Source: Ophiura sarsii (Eukaryota > Echinodermata > Ophiuroidea > Amphilepidida > Ophiuridae). Taken from it: a stretch of 64,000 nucleotides of DNA. Each line of letters starts with the position of its first letter. Position 1 is the stretch's first letter. The position numbers and the translations under genes were made by a program. The notes beneath the pieces are model-generated. The model ran no database searches. It was given only the letters and a program-made list of their open reading frames with translations, and was not told where the DNA came from. Positions 22,929 through 35,989 of the stretch are shown piece by piece. The stretch spans positions 38,764,656 to 38,828,655 of the forward strand of contig CM069445.1 in assembly GCA_035610835.1 (NCBI GenBank), written 5' to 3'.

Positions 22929-23176
22929 TAACACTTTCCACGCGGGCAGGCGTCTGCAGACTACATTCCAAAATTGCACACAACGTTTCAAATATGTTTC
23001 AAAACATACATGTCATTACCATATTTGGAATCACCATGAGAAGTCCATTAAAATAAGTACAATCATTCCTAGTATTGGTTAGTCAGTAATTCTTGAGATA
23101 GGCTTTGAAAGTTGGGAAAGGTTTCTGAAAAATCTGTTTTGAAATGGTAAAACTAATAGCAGTGTGGAAAGTGTTA
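22929..23176. mobile_element. TAACACTTTCC-ended MITE (family E), uninterrupted copy
   Basis: Left end TAACACTTTCCACGCGGGC; right end GTGTGGAAAGTGTTA, a 13-of-15 inverted match. It is homologous to the sequence on both sides of the 2.45-kb element at 43.8 kb, sharing GCAGGCGYCTGCAGAC, TTTGGAATCACCATGAGAA, TTGGGAAAGG and TTTCTGAAAAATCTGTT. At the position where the other copy is interrupted this one reads CATTACCATATTTGGAATC (TA at 23022-23023), so it preserves the empty target site. Confidence 0.75.
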
Positions 23177-23405
23177 GGCCTAAAACACCATGAAACTGTC
23201 CGTGATACCAAAAAATATTGGCTTATATACACAACAGTCCTTTGGAAAACCACCAGGAAACATACACATTGTCCAGCCCAGGTGCCTAACACAGCCTTAG
23301 GCTTAAGAATTGCTTTTCACATTATTCAATTTTCTCACAATTTCGTTAATCAAAATTACGACACAAAAATAATAAGAATGAACTACTATCAATATACAAC
23401 CATAA

Positions 23406-23653
23406 GGCGATAAAAAAGAAACCCTGTTCTACGAGCCTAACCGACCCATTTTGTTTGAAATTGTTGAACAAAAAAATATGTGCAAATGAATACCAACTCA
23501 ATTTATTTTATTTTTTTGCATTTTCAAAAAACAGTCAAATGTTTACAGATTATTTGGATTTTTTACAGTCATTTTTTACAGTCAATTCCTAACCGACGAC
23601 CAAACCTGAGAGGTTTGTTTGCCCGTAGAACAGGGTGTGTTTTTATAATCGCC
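23406..23653. mobile_element. Family C (GGC/A-run) MITE
   Basis: Left end GGCGATAAAAAAGAAACCC then TGTTCTACGAGCC; the right end is inverted: CGTAGAACAGGGTG, a T-rich stretch and AATCGCC. TAA lies left and TTA right. Subterminal CCGACCC words occur in both arms (AACCGACCCA, AACCGACGACC). It is linked to the 20576 and 36284 members by the CCTGTNCTAC core. Non-coding. Confidence 0.75.
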
Positions 23654-23656
23654 TTA

Positions 23657-24220
23657 CATTGAAATTTTCAAATATACTACAACAGAGTTGCATTCCACGA
23701 AAGAAAAGAAATTCAAAAATCCTAAATGAAAGTTTCTTTACCAACCATTGGTTTGAGGGCATGCTTCATCAACCTATCATATATATGCAGGTGCCATTTT
23801 GCTCATCAAATGTAAACCAATCAAAATGATCAACAAAGAACCATCAATCATAACACTTACATCAATAGAAAGAGAATTTATAACAATTAAATTGTAATAA
23901 ATTGGTGTGATGTTATTTTTATTATACTGGGGGTGTGTCACAGGTAATGATGATGTTAAACCTGCTTTAGGATTGTTCTATACAATTAAACACAAATATT
24001 GTTAAAAGACTATTTATCAATAATTATCTTGCATTTTCAACAAAGGCTTATTTAATATACATACTGGTGTGAATGTTCATGGGAAATGATTTTCCCCTCA
24101 CAATCTTAAGCTTCAGGGGTGGCACCAGCATCATATTTTTGGTTGGGATCATAAGAAAATAATGTGTAGGGGTGGGTGAGGGAAAGGATGCATAAAGCAT
24201 GTAAAATGGTGACTTGCGAT
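23657..24220. other. No recognised feature
   Basis: AT-rich; nothing supported. Confidence 0.35.
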
Positions 24221-24483
24221 AAGGTCTAAAACCGTTTGGTCTAATAAGAGCCATTTAGTCTAAATACCAATTGGTCTAACACCAGTTGGGCTAAATGTCA
24301 GTTGGTCTAACATCCAATTGGTCTAATAACCATTTAGTCTAATATCCAATTGGTCTAATAACCATTTTAGTCTAATATCCAATTGGTCTAATATCCAGTT
24401 GGTCTAATGTCAATTGGTCTAATATGGTATAATTTCCACTTGGTCTAATATTCATTTGGTCTAATAACCATTTGGTCTAATAA
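24221..24483. repeat. Roughly 18-bp minisatellite (TTGGTCTAATANCCA)n
   Basis: About 14 imperfect copies of a unit centred on TTGGTCTAATA followed by CCATT, CCAAT or CCAGT. Period is mostly 18-19 bases with small indels. Confidence 0.85.
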
Positions 24484-26369
24484 CACATGTAACATTGCCT
24501 CTCCCTGGTGCTCCAACAAAGTCACCATCTCACAATCTTGACTAAAATTCTCAATGACCATTTCATGGACCAGTCTGAAATTGAATTAGTCTTATAATTA
24601 GTCTTAATAATATTTATAACCAACAATCTATATTTGGACAACCTATCCAGCACTTCCTTTGTAAGCTTAATAACCGCCTTCACAATACAATGATGATCGA
24701 TCATAAAACGTGACTACAATAGCCACGCTCAATCATATAATATTTGCTTGTGTTTTAAAATGACTGAATTAGATTCCTTTACAGGAGTGATCAATCATCG
24801 AATATCGATCGCTATATTCAATACATTTAATAACAAATTTGTTTGCTTCACTAACAGGGTGCAGTTACAAGCACCCCTAATGATATTGAATGCTTGCATA
24901 CTAATTTGTCATAGCCTTATTTCACTTGTGAACCTTTCATTACGGTTAAACAATTATAGTACAATTGAAGTGTACAACTTAAAAGGTAAATCACTTATAT
25001 TAGGCCCAGGAAAGTTGATTAGCAGATTATCGTTTTCTCTGTTTGAGGTTAACGACAAATTAATCATGAAAAGATTACCTCACACACTGAATAAATCTCT
25101 TGAACCAAATCAAATGATGAATGTAATACATTTTACCTCCTGAACTAATTAATAGTTGACATGACTGATTTAAAAACAACAACAAATAAAAGTTGGGTTA
25201 TCTGCTTATTGGGAATTGTTTTTATTAACTTATCTGCAGTTGTTTAAAAAAAAATGATGTAGTGGCCTACCACCATGCAGCAATTTGTAACCTTTTCCCT
25301 GCACTAAAACAAGAAAGTGTTTTGTTTTTGTTTTTTGAAAGTGCAAACAAAAGATTTTTTCACAGTAAGAAAGAAGTGTGAAGAATTAAGAAATTCAGAA
25401 ATAGCAACCAATGCGTGTAAACACGTGTTTATTCTAGTCACATTAGTTTACAGGTCAGCGAGCCTGACCGATAGTAAAACAGTTACATTACAACAAAATC
25501 AGTGTCTATAACCGGTAAAACCACAAGATTTGAACTGCATTTACCCTCCCTCTATTTTACCTCAATAAAACAATAATGAGAGCCTTGACCGTAAGCTCAC
25601 AATGTACTTTTTTTTACCCCACAAATTCTACTATGTGCATTGAACCTCTAGCCTGCCACCGAGTGTATTCATTCACGCAAATTTTAATTCCTTGTATTAT
25701 CTTTAAAAGGACTTTTAAATGCTTGCGCCCGATGGTAGACATAGTGCAATTTAACAGCACAATCGTGTAACAACCGCTTTTTACTTAAGCCATGTAAATC
25801 CTGATTTTAACCTGTCCAAAACGGGCTTGATGTGTCAGTGTAATTTGTTTGCCCCCTTTCAGCAAAGAAGGATGGCGTGGCCGGCACTTAGTGCATACGT
25901 CCGAAGAATTAAAAAAAGGTGTGATCTAAGATGCAAGTTCATTAGTCTTGAAGGAATTTTCTTCCGAGGCATTTCACTTGGGGGTACTCACATGGAGAAA
26001 GAGACAATCTTGGCTGTAGTCATGACGGAAATGCAAATAGGAATTTCAGCACTTTTAGTACCTCTCAGACCGCTATTTTCAGGAGTCATTTTTTTACAGC
26101 CTATGTAGCATCACCTCCTGGTCCACCTATATGGAGTGCGCGAATGTGACAGGAATGCTTACAGTGCAAAAGATGTTCATCTCCAAAACCAGTGGTTCTA
26201 AACCTCAACAAAATATTTTGTTGAAAGTGAATCTCAAATTTCTTGGAATTTGATGGGATTTCCTGAGATGGGATTTCCTGAAATCTTCAAAATTGCTACA
26301 TTTGTGCTATATTTGTTTGTTTAATTAATTTTATGGAGATCCTAAGGATGCTGGATGGCAAAGATATAA
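24484..26369. other. Unrecognised AT-rich stretch with two unsupported frames
   Basis: It holds a 131-codon plus frame (24748-25143) and a 93-codon plus frame (25827-26108). Neither shows a domain, signal peptide or family motif I recognise. The second follows a pyrimidine tract ending CCCCCTTTCAG, which could act as a splice acceptor. I do not call either a gene. Confidence 0.3.
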
Positions 26370-26648
26370 GGTTAAAAAAAAAGTTTGTCTCAAATGACAT
26401 GAGAGACTGAAAATCTAATGCGGTGTGCGGATTTTTAATTTTTCTTTCTTTCAATTTAGACCTGATCGTCATTTGTTTGGCCAAAAAGTTGAATTTTGCA
26501 AGATTTTTTTGAGAAAATTGAAAAAAGTTGAAAAAAAAGTTGAAAAAAAAAAAAAAAAAAGTTGAAAAAAAAGTTGAAAAAAAAGCTAACACGGGCGGTT
26601 TCGGGAATGCAGCCGGGTCATTTGAGACAAACTTCTTTTTTTGTTGCT
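26370..26648. mobile_element. Family C (A-run) MITE, TSD TAA
   Basis: The left end is GG, a long A-run, then GTTTGTCTCAAATGAC. The right end is GTCATTTGAGACAAAC followed by T-rich sequence and GCT. TAA flanks both sides (26367-26369 and 26649-26651). The interior contains repeated AGTTGAAAAAAA words. The TIR core GTTTGTCTCAAA is shared with the element at 16930-17338. Confidence 0.7.
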
Positions 26649-26651
26649 TAA

Positions 26652-27757
26652 TGCATGTGAGAAACTCCGGAATCGGCATCGAACAATTGGAAATGTAGGG
26701 GAGTTGAGTGGGGTTGAATTAAATAATGAATGGTCTATATAGACCATTGTGTGATTTGAATATTAAATGAAATAGACAAGGGGGTGATTGTCAACTGTTT
26801 AATATAACATGAATGAAAATGAGAATACAACAGGAAATATTTGTTCTCTTCTTTTCAGATATAAATTATCGCAATTTCGAAATTTACCAGATTCCCCGAG
26901 ATTATTTCACTTCCCATACATTACCCGAAAACAACCAAAATGTCCCGAATTTCAGGAAATATCCTGGAAAGTGAAACCAACAAAATACCCACAGGACTGA
27001 CTGTTTTAAATTATAAGAGGAGCACAAGATAGTGATTCTGGGAAGAAGAAAAAAATGGATGAGCTGTTTGCCACAAACAAATACATCATAGTGATATACC
27101 TATTACTAATTAACTTATTGCAATATCCCAATACGGTACTAACTGGGTCATTTTGACACTTTGACAGCTTCATTTGCTAAATTGCAACCTATTTTGCTGG
27201 TCCCTGTATGAATATCATCCAGGGAAAATGCATTCCTTAATCCCCACATTGCTAGACTTTGTCCCAAATGGATTGTTTGCCCTATATAGCTAACATGTGT
27301 TATAAATTAGAGCCTAGACTTTGGAGGGAATGGTGGGGGGACATTCAAATATTGTTTTGTGGGGATACAGTACTGCCAATACTGCAAAAAAAGGACCTAT
27401 CTCCATATAGATAGATGCACATAGCTAATTCAATTTGCCTTTTCTTATACATTCCAACAGACAAAAATCATTATTTTTTTAAGGAATCAAAATTAAAATT
27501 GTGTTGGTGCTCCAAACTAAATTTATATTTTCTTATAATAACAGGGTGCGGCGTGACACAATTTTGCACAACACTGTGAAAAAGTCTTCCTATTTCAATA
27601 TTTTTTAATTGTTCTGTTGTAAAAAGTAGCCAAAAACATGTGAATTTCCAGAAAAAAATGTTGTTTTGGAGGGTATGTAGGTGTAAAGAAAGCACTTAAC
27701 TCAAATAGACTATTTATATTGTATGTGCGACCAACTGGTTAAAACTGATTTGTAGTT
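26652..27757. other. No recognised feature
   Basis: Nothing supported beyond short AT-rich frames. Confidence 0.35.
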
Positions 27758-28110
27758 TTAAAGGTATATGACCCGATCACTTTTTTGGGGCTATGATTTT
27801 TTTTTCACATCAAGATATTTTGTTATCAGAAGAATCCCCATATTTTTCTCATTATGTGTGTAAAATATTAGGGGCCAGAAATGTTCCATTTGAAAATTAT
27901 GTGCTAAAATGTGGTGAATTACTGCCAAATGTGGTTAACCACCAACCAGTCTGTGTACTACTCAATGGGCACATTCCTTTTGACCTTGCGCTTCTAAAAA
28001 TAGAACCATTGGAGTTATGCAACTAAAACTTTGGAATGCAACAATTTTTAGAATGACCTTTCATGTAAAATAGAAAACATCAAGTTGAAAATCGGGTCAT
28101 CTACCTTTAA
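27758..28110. mobile_element. TTAA-ended element, family J copy 2
   Basis: Left TTAAAGGTATATGACCCGAT, right ATCGGGTCATCTACCTTTAA, with TTAA at each border. It aligns with 18369-18723 from end to end in the same orientation. Its terminal repeats are the best preserved of the three copies. Non-coding. Confidence 0.8.
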
Positions 28111-29844
28111 TAAAGCACTTGGTCTATATTAATTAGCGAGGGCACTTTGGTGATAAAAACTAGATATTCTGTGTAATCTAATCAAATGCTATCTACTGAA
28201 GATAGCAACACTGACCTACGGTGCATGTATACATGAGCTAAACAGCTGAGCATGATAAGTGAATGTTTTACAATGCAGAATGAGTGTTACGCATGCATCT
28301 ATAAAGTTTGAGGTATGCAGTGCTAAATTGCAGAAAAATATCTTTTGTATAGACGACAAAAATGTAACAGGCACGTATACTGGATGGACTTAAGATGATA
28401 TCGGGTTTGAAATGTATCTTTACATTCGATAACGGTCTAAAAAAACGTGAAAAAAATGTGGTACTTTAAAGCAGTATCTGAACTGTAACTCCCAACCCCG
28501 TGCCTATACCCTATAGGCCTCAAATACTATATTCCGATATCATCAGGAGAGCCAGAGAGTCATGGGGAAAAAATCTTGTTTCTGTGCTAATCAACTCCAT
28601 TATCTAATTTAGTCAAGTTGCCTTACAGGGCACAAACTGCTCGAACTGGTTAAGCTTAAGACATGCATGATCTCTACATTTGATATTGTGACCTAGATTA
28701 TATACAAAACTCACATTACCAATTTAACAGGGTGGCATAATGTCGCAAATCTAACATAATTTAAGCACCTGCGTCTATGTCTGTTAGCTGTATGTTGAGA
28801 ATATTGAGGGTTGGCCGTTCAAATCTTGCAGAGAATCATCCATGTTTGTTTTGGAGTTTTCTTCAATGCTGCATGCTAAACTCATATTTCAAATATCATA
28901 ATCAATTATTTTGTTCCATCATAAGACAAACTAGGCTAAAAGGAGCTTGTCAAAATCTTCTATACCCCATAGCCCTTTTGAGAAAAACCCCAAAGAGAAT
29001 CAAACATATCAAACATTACTTATTGTTATAATATTGTCCCTTTGGGCCAAAGAAACTGAAAACAAACTTTTAGAAGTTGTTATTTCTACAAGAGTTTCAA
29101 TTCATAAAACAATCTCAACACAAACAGAAATCTTTATAAATATGCAAACATGCCACCATTTCAACACAATTATGTCTACTGCAATGTAAAATGAATTACT
29201 TTGTGAAAAAACTATGTATGGACCCTATTAGGTATTATTCTGGTCCCTAAATTGTACAATACTTTAACAGCTTTAACATTTGGAGATTTTGCAAGCATTA
29301 AAACTGCGTAAATCCTTGCTGGTCTTGAAGCAAGCGGAATGAAAATTTAATGCGTTACAGTATTTAATAATTTAACACCCTATTTGCACCTGATACATCA
29401 ATACGGTTTTCAACTTGACGATACTCGCTCTCACAATTTGTTAAATAGGTGGATTAATGCTACCTCAATACCCCCATCATTAAGACCCGTACCGCCTATA
29501 GCTATGTGAGCTTAACCTTTTCATGCTACAAAGAACTTAGATTACTTATTAATGATACAAGGAAGCAGTGCCCCCAGTCTAAAGTCTACCGGTTGGTGTT
29601 CTGGGGGAACTTTTTACATCGTTTAAATTGATGTCATAACTATAGCAAACTTTGGAGAAAAAACAACCTACGGGCCCGACTGTATGTAATCGGGATGGGG
29701 GTGGGTACTCAACAAAAAATTTACAAAGATCTAAGAAACACAATTTGCTCCATCTCTGTGATGATCAAAGAGTTCTCATCTAAAGAAGTTTGGAGTAAAG
29801 GCTCTGAAGACAACCCTTTAATGGTCTTGTTGATGCCTCATCTA
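28111..29844. other. No recognised feature
   Basis: Short frames at 28777-29031 and 28947-29189 overlap one another and resemble nothing known to me. Confidence 0.35.
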
Positions 29845-29962
29845 CACTCTTAAAAAATGGGGTAAAATTGACAATCAAATATGCACACAATCTAAAAACG
29901 GGGTCAATTTTGGAGTACTTTTTAGGGTATGTGCATAATGTGACCCCGTTATTTTTAGAGTG
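29845..29962. mobile_element. 118-bp MITE with CACTCT ends and TA duplication
   Basis: CACTCTTAAAAAATGGGGT at the left is inverted at the right as ACCCCGTTATTTTTAGAGTG, and TA flanks both ends. A second inner pair, AAACGGGGTCA and TGACCCCGTT, makes most of it foldable. Size, ends and TA target suggest a mariner-type MITE. Confidence 0.65.
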
Positions 29963-30683
29963 TAGAATTTAACTGGTTAATGGTGAACATTTTTGGACAT
30001 GATTTACAGTGTAGTTTAAATGTTTACCAAAATGTTCATAGACTTTTACATTTCAAAGATTTGAGGCATATAGGGTCATCACAGCAACAACAAAAAGAAG
30101 TTAAGTAAGCAATTTTTGCATCAGACAAGTTCCTCGCTCTATCAGACAACAGAGTTGTGATTTGAATGACAAGGGTTGCCACGTTAAGTATGCTTCAAAT
30201 CGATTGTTTCATCTGTATAGACATTAAAAACAGGGTCAGTCGATTAGTTTGTCCTGCATTAAAAATGGGGGCAATTAGACAGATGCATTAAGGCAAGAGC
30301 CTCAGACGGACCGACGATCAAAGCGTCATAATTGGAGCATGGCCGATTAAATCAACATGTGTTTGGCCAGACCCACGAGCAGAGTATTGATGAATGTGTA
30401 CCAGATTCCATTTAGATAGATTATTTGACAATTTAAGATTTACTGTTACTTTCTTTACTCAATCAATGTGAATAGGGTCAATTTTATACGGACTGAAGTG
30501 TGATGCTTGGAGGGATAGGAGGGAATCCTCAAATGAATGTGTCTCTTTTAATGTGAGGCGGACACAACCAATAAACAACACCATTTCAAAGTTTTAACTT
30601 GGAATCAAAATTTGATTTTCCAACATTCAATATTGTGTATTGAAAAGTCTCAAGTTCATGCCATAGATTAATTGCCTTCTGCC
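29963..30683. other. No recognised feature
   Basis: Nothing supported. Confidence 0.35.
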
Positions 30684-31048
30684 TTAAAGGGACACAATGT
30701 CATATTGAATTTTTTTAATTTTAATTAATTTACTTCAGATTTCAAGATAAACATTAAAAATTGCCATTATTGTTGTTTCTACTAAAAAAAACCCAGCAAA
30801 ACTTGATTAAAACAATGTTTTAAATATGTTGGAATACCATCCTTAACCATGTAAAATGCTGGTTGCGGCTCAACCAGCATTTTTGAATTGACCTTTTGTT
30901 GTACAAAGAAGGCTGCTTTTTCTTAATCCTTATAGGTGTAAGTTCATACTTGTAATACAATTGTGAAAATAAACAAATCCCAGTTTTTAGCATATATTTT
31001 TGTAATTGAGGGCGCTGCCTCCACCACATCTCTTAATGCCGCCTTTAA
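30684..31048. mobile_element. TTAA-ended element, family H copy 2
   Basis: TTAAAGGGACACAATGTCAT at the left; ACATCTCTTAATGCCGCCTTTAA-type right end, with TTAA at both borders. It aligns with 11497-11830 and 37119-37538 along its length and retains the GGGCGCTGCCTCC segment before the right end. A short frame on the minus strand inside it is a by-product. Confidence 0.75.
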
Positions 31049-31153
31049 TGTGTCCGTTGTATCACTGTAATTGCATTAAGATCAGAATCAACCTGGCATT
31101 GTGTGAAGATTATTAATTGTTTTGAAAAATATTATATTGCTTTCAAAGATGTC

Positions 31154-31539
31154 TTAAAAGGGGCATTGAGAGATACGTATGGGAGTGCGCCCTCAATTAT
31201 CCTGGAAATCAGTTTTTTGGCATCAAAGTAATACTTAGGCACATACTAATACCATCTGAAACAGTTTACCAACATTTGCCGTTTATCATATAAAATTTCA
31301 TGATTTTCTTAGTTTCGATATGATCATATCGAAACTCAGGTGCTGAATTTAGAAGTTATGCATCGTTTTACTCACGGACTTACGCGGCAAATCTCAACCA
31401 GGAAGTGCCGTTATTTGCTTATTTTGGCATGAAGGCGATGTCGGAATTGTATGACATTTTGGATTTGGGCTATGGTGATGATTATCTTTACGTTATTCGC
31501 TCATTTAGTATATCGATACATCTCTCAATGCCTCTTTAA
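31154..31539. mobile_element. TTAA-ended element, family K copy 2
   Basis: Left TTAAAAGGGGCATTGAGAGA, right TCTCTCAATGCCTCTTTAA, TTAA at both borders. A perfect palindromic pair, TTTCGATATGATCATATCGAAA, sits at about 31312-31335. It matches 18720-19072 reversed. Confidence 0.75.
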
Positions 31540-32180
31540 AGAAAATATTTTGCTACATTCTCACCTACACCCCCACTGCAGACTCTTCAATTATAGACCT
31601 GAAACACAAGAATTCATAATTTGAGCCTCCTAAAAATACAAAGCCACGTACAGGTCAATAACACTCATATAAAGATCTATATAGGGGTTAGGTAAAGGTT
31701 ACTTCTTCATTCATAATTTTTTTTATAGTTTAGAATCCATACATGCCCTCTCAGGGAACCATTATTGGCAGAAACTTAAATGAAATGGGACATATCTTCA
31801 GGGTGGAAAGCTTGTTATAACAACAAAATCTATCAAATAATGGGTATAAACATTATTGGCGGTTTGTTAAAATTAAGTAAAGTAATACCTTTGCATGGGG
31901 GTATGATATCGAGACAGTATGACAGACATAAACTACACACACCCCAGCAGCACACACCCGCACATAGCTTTGACCTCTGTGACCGCCTTGGTATGCGTTG
32001 CGCTTCCAAAAGAGCCAATTTCGCAATGTCATATGAATATTGCAAATATATTTTGCTGAAAACCACATGTAACTTATTTTTTCCTTTTCCTAATGATGCA
32101 TATATTTTTTTTCCTCTAAAGAATGATGGCTTCAGTCAAGGATTTACAAGTGAATGTCTTAGGTCAGTCATTCAGTGTTT
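31540..32180. other. No recognised feature
   Basis: A 194-codon plus frame (31780-32364) starts here and runs into the tandem array. It has no recognisable domain and its C-terminal part is repeat sequence, so it is not called as a gene. Confidence 0.35.
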
Positions 32181-32766
32181 TCAAATTGTGGCAACACATG
32201 AATCGTTCTCAATAAAACAGACAAAACTGCATACTGATCAAAAACTCAAACTTATAACACATGAAAGCACAGAAAACATATATTTTAGATACAAAATTAC
32301 AAGACTTCATCCTCACCAATCAGAGTTTTCAAATTGTGGGGAACACATGAATCGTTCTCAATAAAAACAGACAAAACTGCATACTGATCAAAAACTCAAA
32401 CTTATAACACATGAAAGCACAGAAAACATATATTTTAGATACAAAATTACAAGACTTCATCCTCACCAATCAGAGTTTTCAAATTGTGGGGAACACATGA
32501 ATCGTTCTCAATAAAAACAGACAAAACTGCATACTGATCAAAAACTCAAACTTAAAACACATGAAAGCACAGAAAACATATATTTTAGATACAAAACTAC
32601 AAGACTTCATCCTCACCAATCAGAGTTTTCATATTGTGGCAACACATGAATCGTTCTCAATAAAAACAGACAAAACTGCATACTGATCAAAAACTCAAAC
32701 TTAAAACACATGAAAGCTCAGAAAACATATATGTTAGATACAAAATTATAAGTCTTCATCCTCACC
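32181..32766. repeat. Tandem array, 4 copies of a 148-150-bp unit
   Basis: Unit starts are at 32181, 32329, 32479 and 32629; the last is incomplete. Copies are nearly identical, with differences such as GTGGCAAC versus GTGGGGAAC and TTATAACAC versus TTAAAACAC. The first unit also lacks one A in an A-run. The high identity indicates recent amplification or homogenisation. No internal promoter or coding function is visible. Confidence 0.9.
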
Positions 32767-33016
32767 AAGGCATCCTCAATTTATCAAATCTGGGTTAAAT
32801 TTCCCTATTTAAGGAGACATGTGTTTTAGCTGCATATTATTTTCTAATATAATGAAGTAAAATAGCGAAAAATATTAAAACATTCAATTTACCTAAGTTT
32901 GTAATTTAAGCATTGCTTATTTTGTTAGTGCTCCAGTTCTTTTAACTTAATTTCCTTCAATGGGAATATTCATTATTGTTCGACATGGTAAGTGAAAGCA
33001 GAGTCGCAATCATTAG

Positions 33017-33324
33017 CCGGGGGGGGGGGGGGGGGGGGGGGGATATGAGGTCACAGGTATGTGCCGCCAAATAGGATCCCATTTTCACCCCTCTGGTAAA
33101 TAGCAATATTTGGTAAATGTGTGGGTCTAAAAAGCTTAAATTTGCTGTTTTTCACAGAAATGTTAGCAAAATCTGTCAAATATGTAAGAAAATGATGGGA
33201 TTTTGGTAAATATATGGGTCCATTCCCCCCCCCCCCAAAAAAGGGTAAATGTTTGAGTCAGTTTTCATTTTGCTGGCGGCACATCCCTACCAAAAAAATA
33301 TCTGAGTACCCCCCACCCCCCCGG
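33017..33324. mobile_element. G-run/C-run bounded element
   Basis: The left boundary is CCGG plus a 24-base G run (33019-33042). The right boundary is GAGTACCCCCCACCCCCCCGG. The right side resembles the end of the element at 51350-51780, GAGTACCCCCGGGG. The interior has repeated GGTAAAT words and a C-run at 33226-33237. No clean target duplication, so borders are approximate. Confidence 0.5.
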
Positions 33325-34181
33325 AAAACTAAACTGCCTGTTCTAGGTAAGGTTGCCAAATTGAGTTAAAGGCCATTCAGTGTTGTTTGAATTAATTCAT
33401 TTTGCATGGATTTTATTTTGCTAATTGCAAATTTGCTTATAAAATAATTGCTGGAAAACATAGTTTTTGAGAGAAAAAAGAGGACAAGGTGCCACCCTGT
33501 TACCAAATGATTTAGTAAGTCTTTAACTAAATGCATTTTACAGTAATGAAAAAATGAAGGGACTATATATACCAACCTCCTTTTGAGGAAATTGATATAT
33601 AACCATGATAACAGGAAACTTAAAATTGACTCTCATTAGTCTATTTACAAGCAACTCTCACTTCTACATTGTAAGGTGTTTCTATATTTATGAAATTAAG
33701 GTGACCAGGGATAATCTACCCTGATTTGCTTACACTAGACACCTGAATGCCAACTAGCATACCAACAGAGTATTTCAAGGTTTTCTTTAGTCAAGGAGTT
33801 TACCAATTTATACCAATATATTCAGCTCTGAGCACCCAGTTTCTTCTATAATATTATTATCTATAAAAATGCTTTTAAAAATTAGCTTAAATTGGTCTGA
33901 AATAGATATTTCAGAACACAATTTTAACTAATTTTACATTTAAAGCATTTTCTCTCGCCCCGCCCCCATCCCCCATTTGTTCTTGCCCCACCTCAATTTT
34001 TCTTGCCACCCCCCTCCCATCAAAAGAAAAAAGAATGGTTGTATTTCTGATACAGATTGGCGTGAACAATTTGAGAATACATTAATTGAGCATTCAAATG
34101 GTCAATCAATTGAGAGCACATCTTGTTATTAACTGTACAGAAATACTGTAGTTAGATAGGTAGGTACATAATGAACATATA
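33325..34181. other. No recognised feature
   Basis: Nothing supported. A pyrimidine-rich patch lies at about 33955-34020. Confidence 0.35.
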
Positions 34182-34706
34182 GGGCCATATTCTCGTACGT
34201 AGTTAAACACGGTTTTAAGCTAAACACGCGTCTAACTTTGACTTTAGACACAGCGTTTAACTGAACGCAATTCTCGTACATTTGTTTTACTTAAACACGC
34301 GTCTAACTCGCCGAAATGTGTCTAACTTTAAACATGGATACGGGGGTAGTTTAATGCGTGTTTAACTAAACTCGCGCACCAACTGTATGCCTTGAATGAT
34401 CACTCAACCGTGCCTGGTGCAAGCTGGCGCGCGGATCGTGTAGTCTTTAAAAGTACCGTGTATTTAAGGCATTCGGTCGATACCTATTGTAACCCATTAG
34501 GGCCACAATGAATTAAATACCTGTATACAATCAACGCAGGACCACTCTGGGAACGAGATTTGCAGAGTTTAAAATCGTGTTTTGTTAGACACGTCGTTTA
34601 AAGGATAAACTCACGTTTAAGTTAGACACACGTTTAGTTAAACACGGTTTTAAGCTAAAACACGCGGTTTTAAGCTAAAACCGTGTTTAGTACGAGAATA
34701 CGGCCC
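34182..34706. mobile_element. PIF/Harbinger-like MITE (family A), copy 2
   Basis: Begins GGGCCATATTCTCGTACG and ends CGTGTTTAGTACGAGAATAC then GGCCC, in the same orientation as the copy at 733-1247 and colinear with it throughout. Near the right end CGGTTTTAAGCTAAAAC is duplicated in tandem, a small change unique to this copy. The left flank is TATA and the right flank AATG, so the target duplication has decayed. Confidence 0.75.
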
Positions 34707-35989
34707 AATGTGCTCAATGGGTTAAAACCCTACCATTGACCAACAGAACGTTATCTTGGGAAGATGATTAAAACATTCCATTGGTTTTTATCCATAAATA
34801 AATTATTACTTACATCTTACATGGAGTACACTAACCTCTGTAAAAACAGAACCGACACAAAAGCCATTTTCATCGGGGAAGGGGGAGGTCTATTTTTTTT
34901 GACAGGGCATGACTGAAGGCTTTTAAACCTTAAGCACCCTTCTAGAGATTTTCTACCTAAAATGGCTGAATAACTGAATAGGGTTTTTTTTAATGATTTT
35001 CCAGGGTTATAGGACCTCTATTTGAAATTCTTTCACTAAATCTGGACCCATTTTTCAAAAAGCAACCGATACATTGACACTCGCCATTCACCTTACACAA
35101 TAATAAGAGAGTAGTAAGTCACCCCTCGCTACTCCATTAACCATAAACTGTATTATAATTCATTTGAAAAAAAATAAAACATCAATTACTTAATAATACA
35201 ATATAGTCTGAATCAATGCACTACTAATTCTGACATTGTATAATTACATTATTAAATGAGTGATGGGCAATTACATCAATTATTGACACTTAATAAATTT
35301 GTACTTACTGCCCAACATTAGCATCTCTGACACGGTCTGAAAACATGGCTAATTTTGTGGCGATAAATTGTTCACGGCTTAAATTTGCATCACGGTATTA
35401 ATGAGATCTAAATGCCTAGAAGCATAGTTTGCACTAACCTGATGTCCAAACCGATGAACATGAATGTTATACAAAATTGTAGCTATGCATAGTGTGTTGC
35501 ATTATTACTTCAAAATGGATTACTCGGTCAGATCATTCGCTGTAATCAGATTTATAGTTGGGGTTATTGCCTGCGCCTCTATCCATTTTCTCCACCTAGG
35601 GTTGCTATATATTCAATCATTTATTCATGCATTGATACAATTCACGGCTTCTTTAAGACACACAGGGGAATGTAAACAACTTTTAATAATTTGTTGAGAA
35701 ACCTTTCTTTCATTTTTAATGTCAATTTCACCCCGCGATTTTATCTGCTGGCTTAAGAGAGCTTAAATCCTCTAAGTTTGTTCACTCCATTACATTGACC
35801 TTTGGAAGTACAATGGCAGATTAGCCCTATTACAAAAGCTTGATACACTGTGACCCATTTGCCTATAGGTCACCTTACAACTGTAACAAACTATAATAAC
35901 AAGATATTTTTTTGAAATCCTCCTCTCAAAGTATTTAAAGATTTTTAAAAAAATTGTTGAAAATTCGTTGAGAGAGGTATCTTTTTAAA
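34707..35989. other. No recognised feature
   Basis: Nothing supported beyond AT-rich DNA. Confidence 0.35.

Noticed and set aside
24221..24483. CRISPR-like appearance of regularly spaced repeats
   Set aside because: The units are contiguous and imperfect with no unique spacers, which is a minisatellite; the genome is also animal-like.
24748..25143. 131-codon plus-strand frame
   Set aside because: Composition is what AT-rich DNA gives by chance; no motif, signal peptide or splice context that I could recognise.
25827..26108. 93-codon frame following a possible splice acceptor
   Set aside because: The pyrimidine tract and CAG are suggestive, but the translation matches no family known to me and there is no donor with support.
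31780..32364. 194-codon plus-strand frame, the longest in the window
   Set aside because: No recognisable domain, and the last third lies inside the 150-bp tandem array, which makes a conserved protein unlikely.
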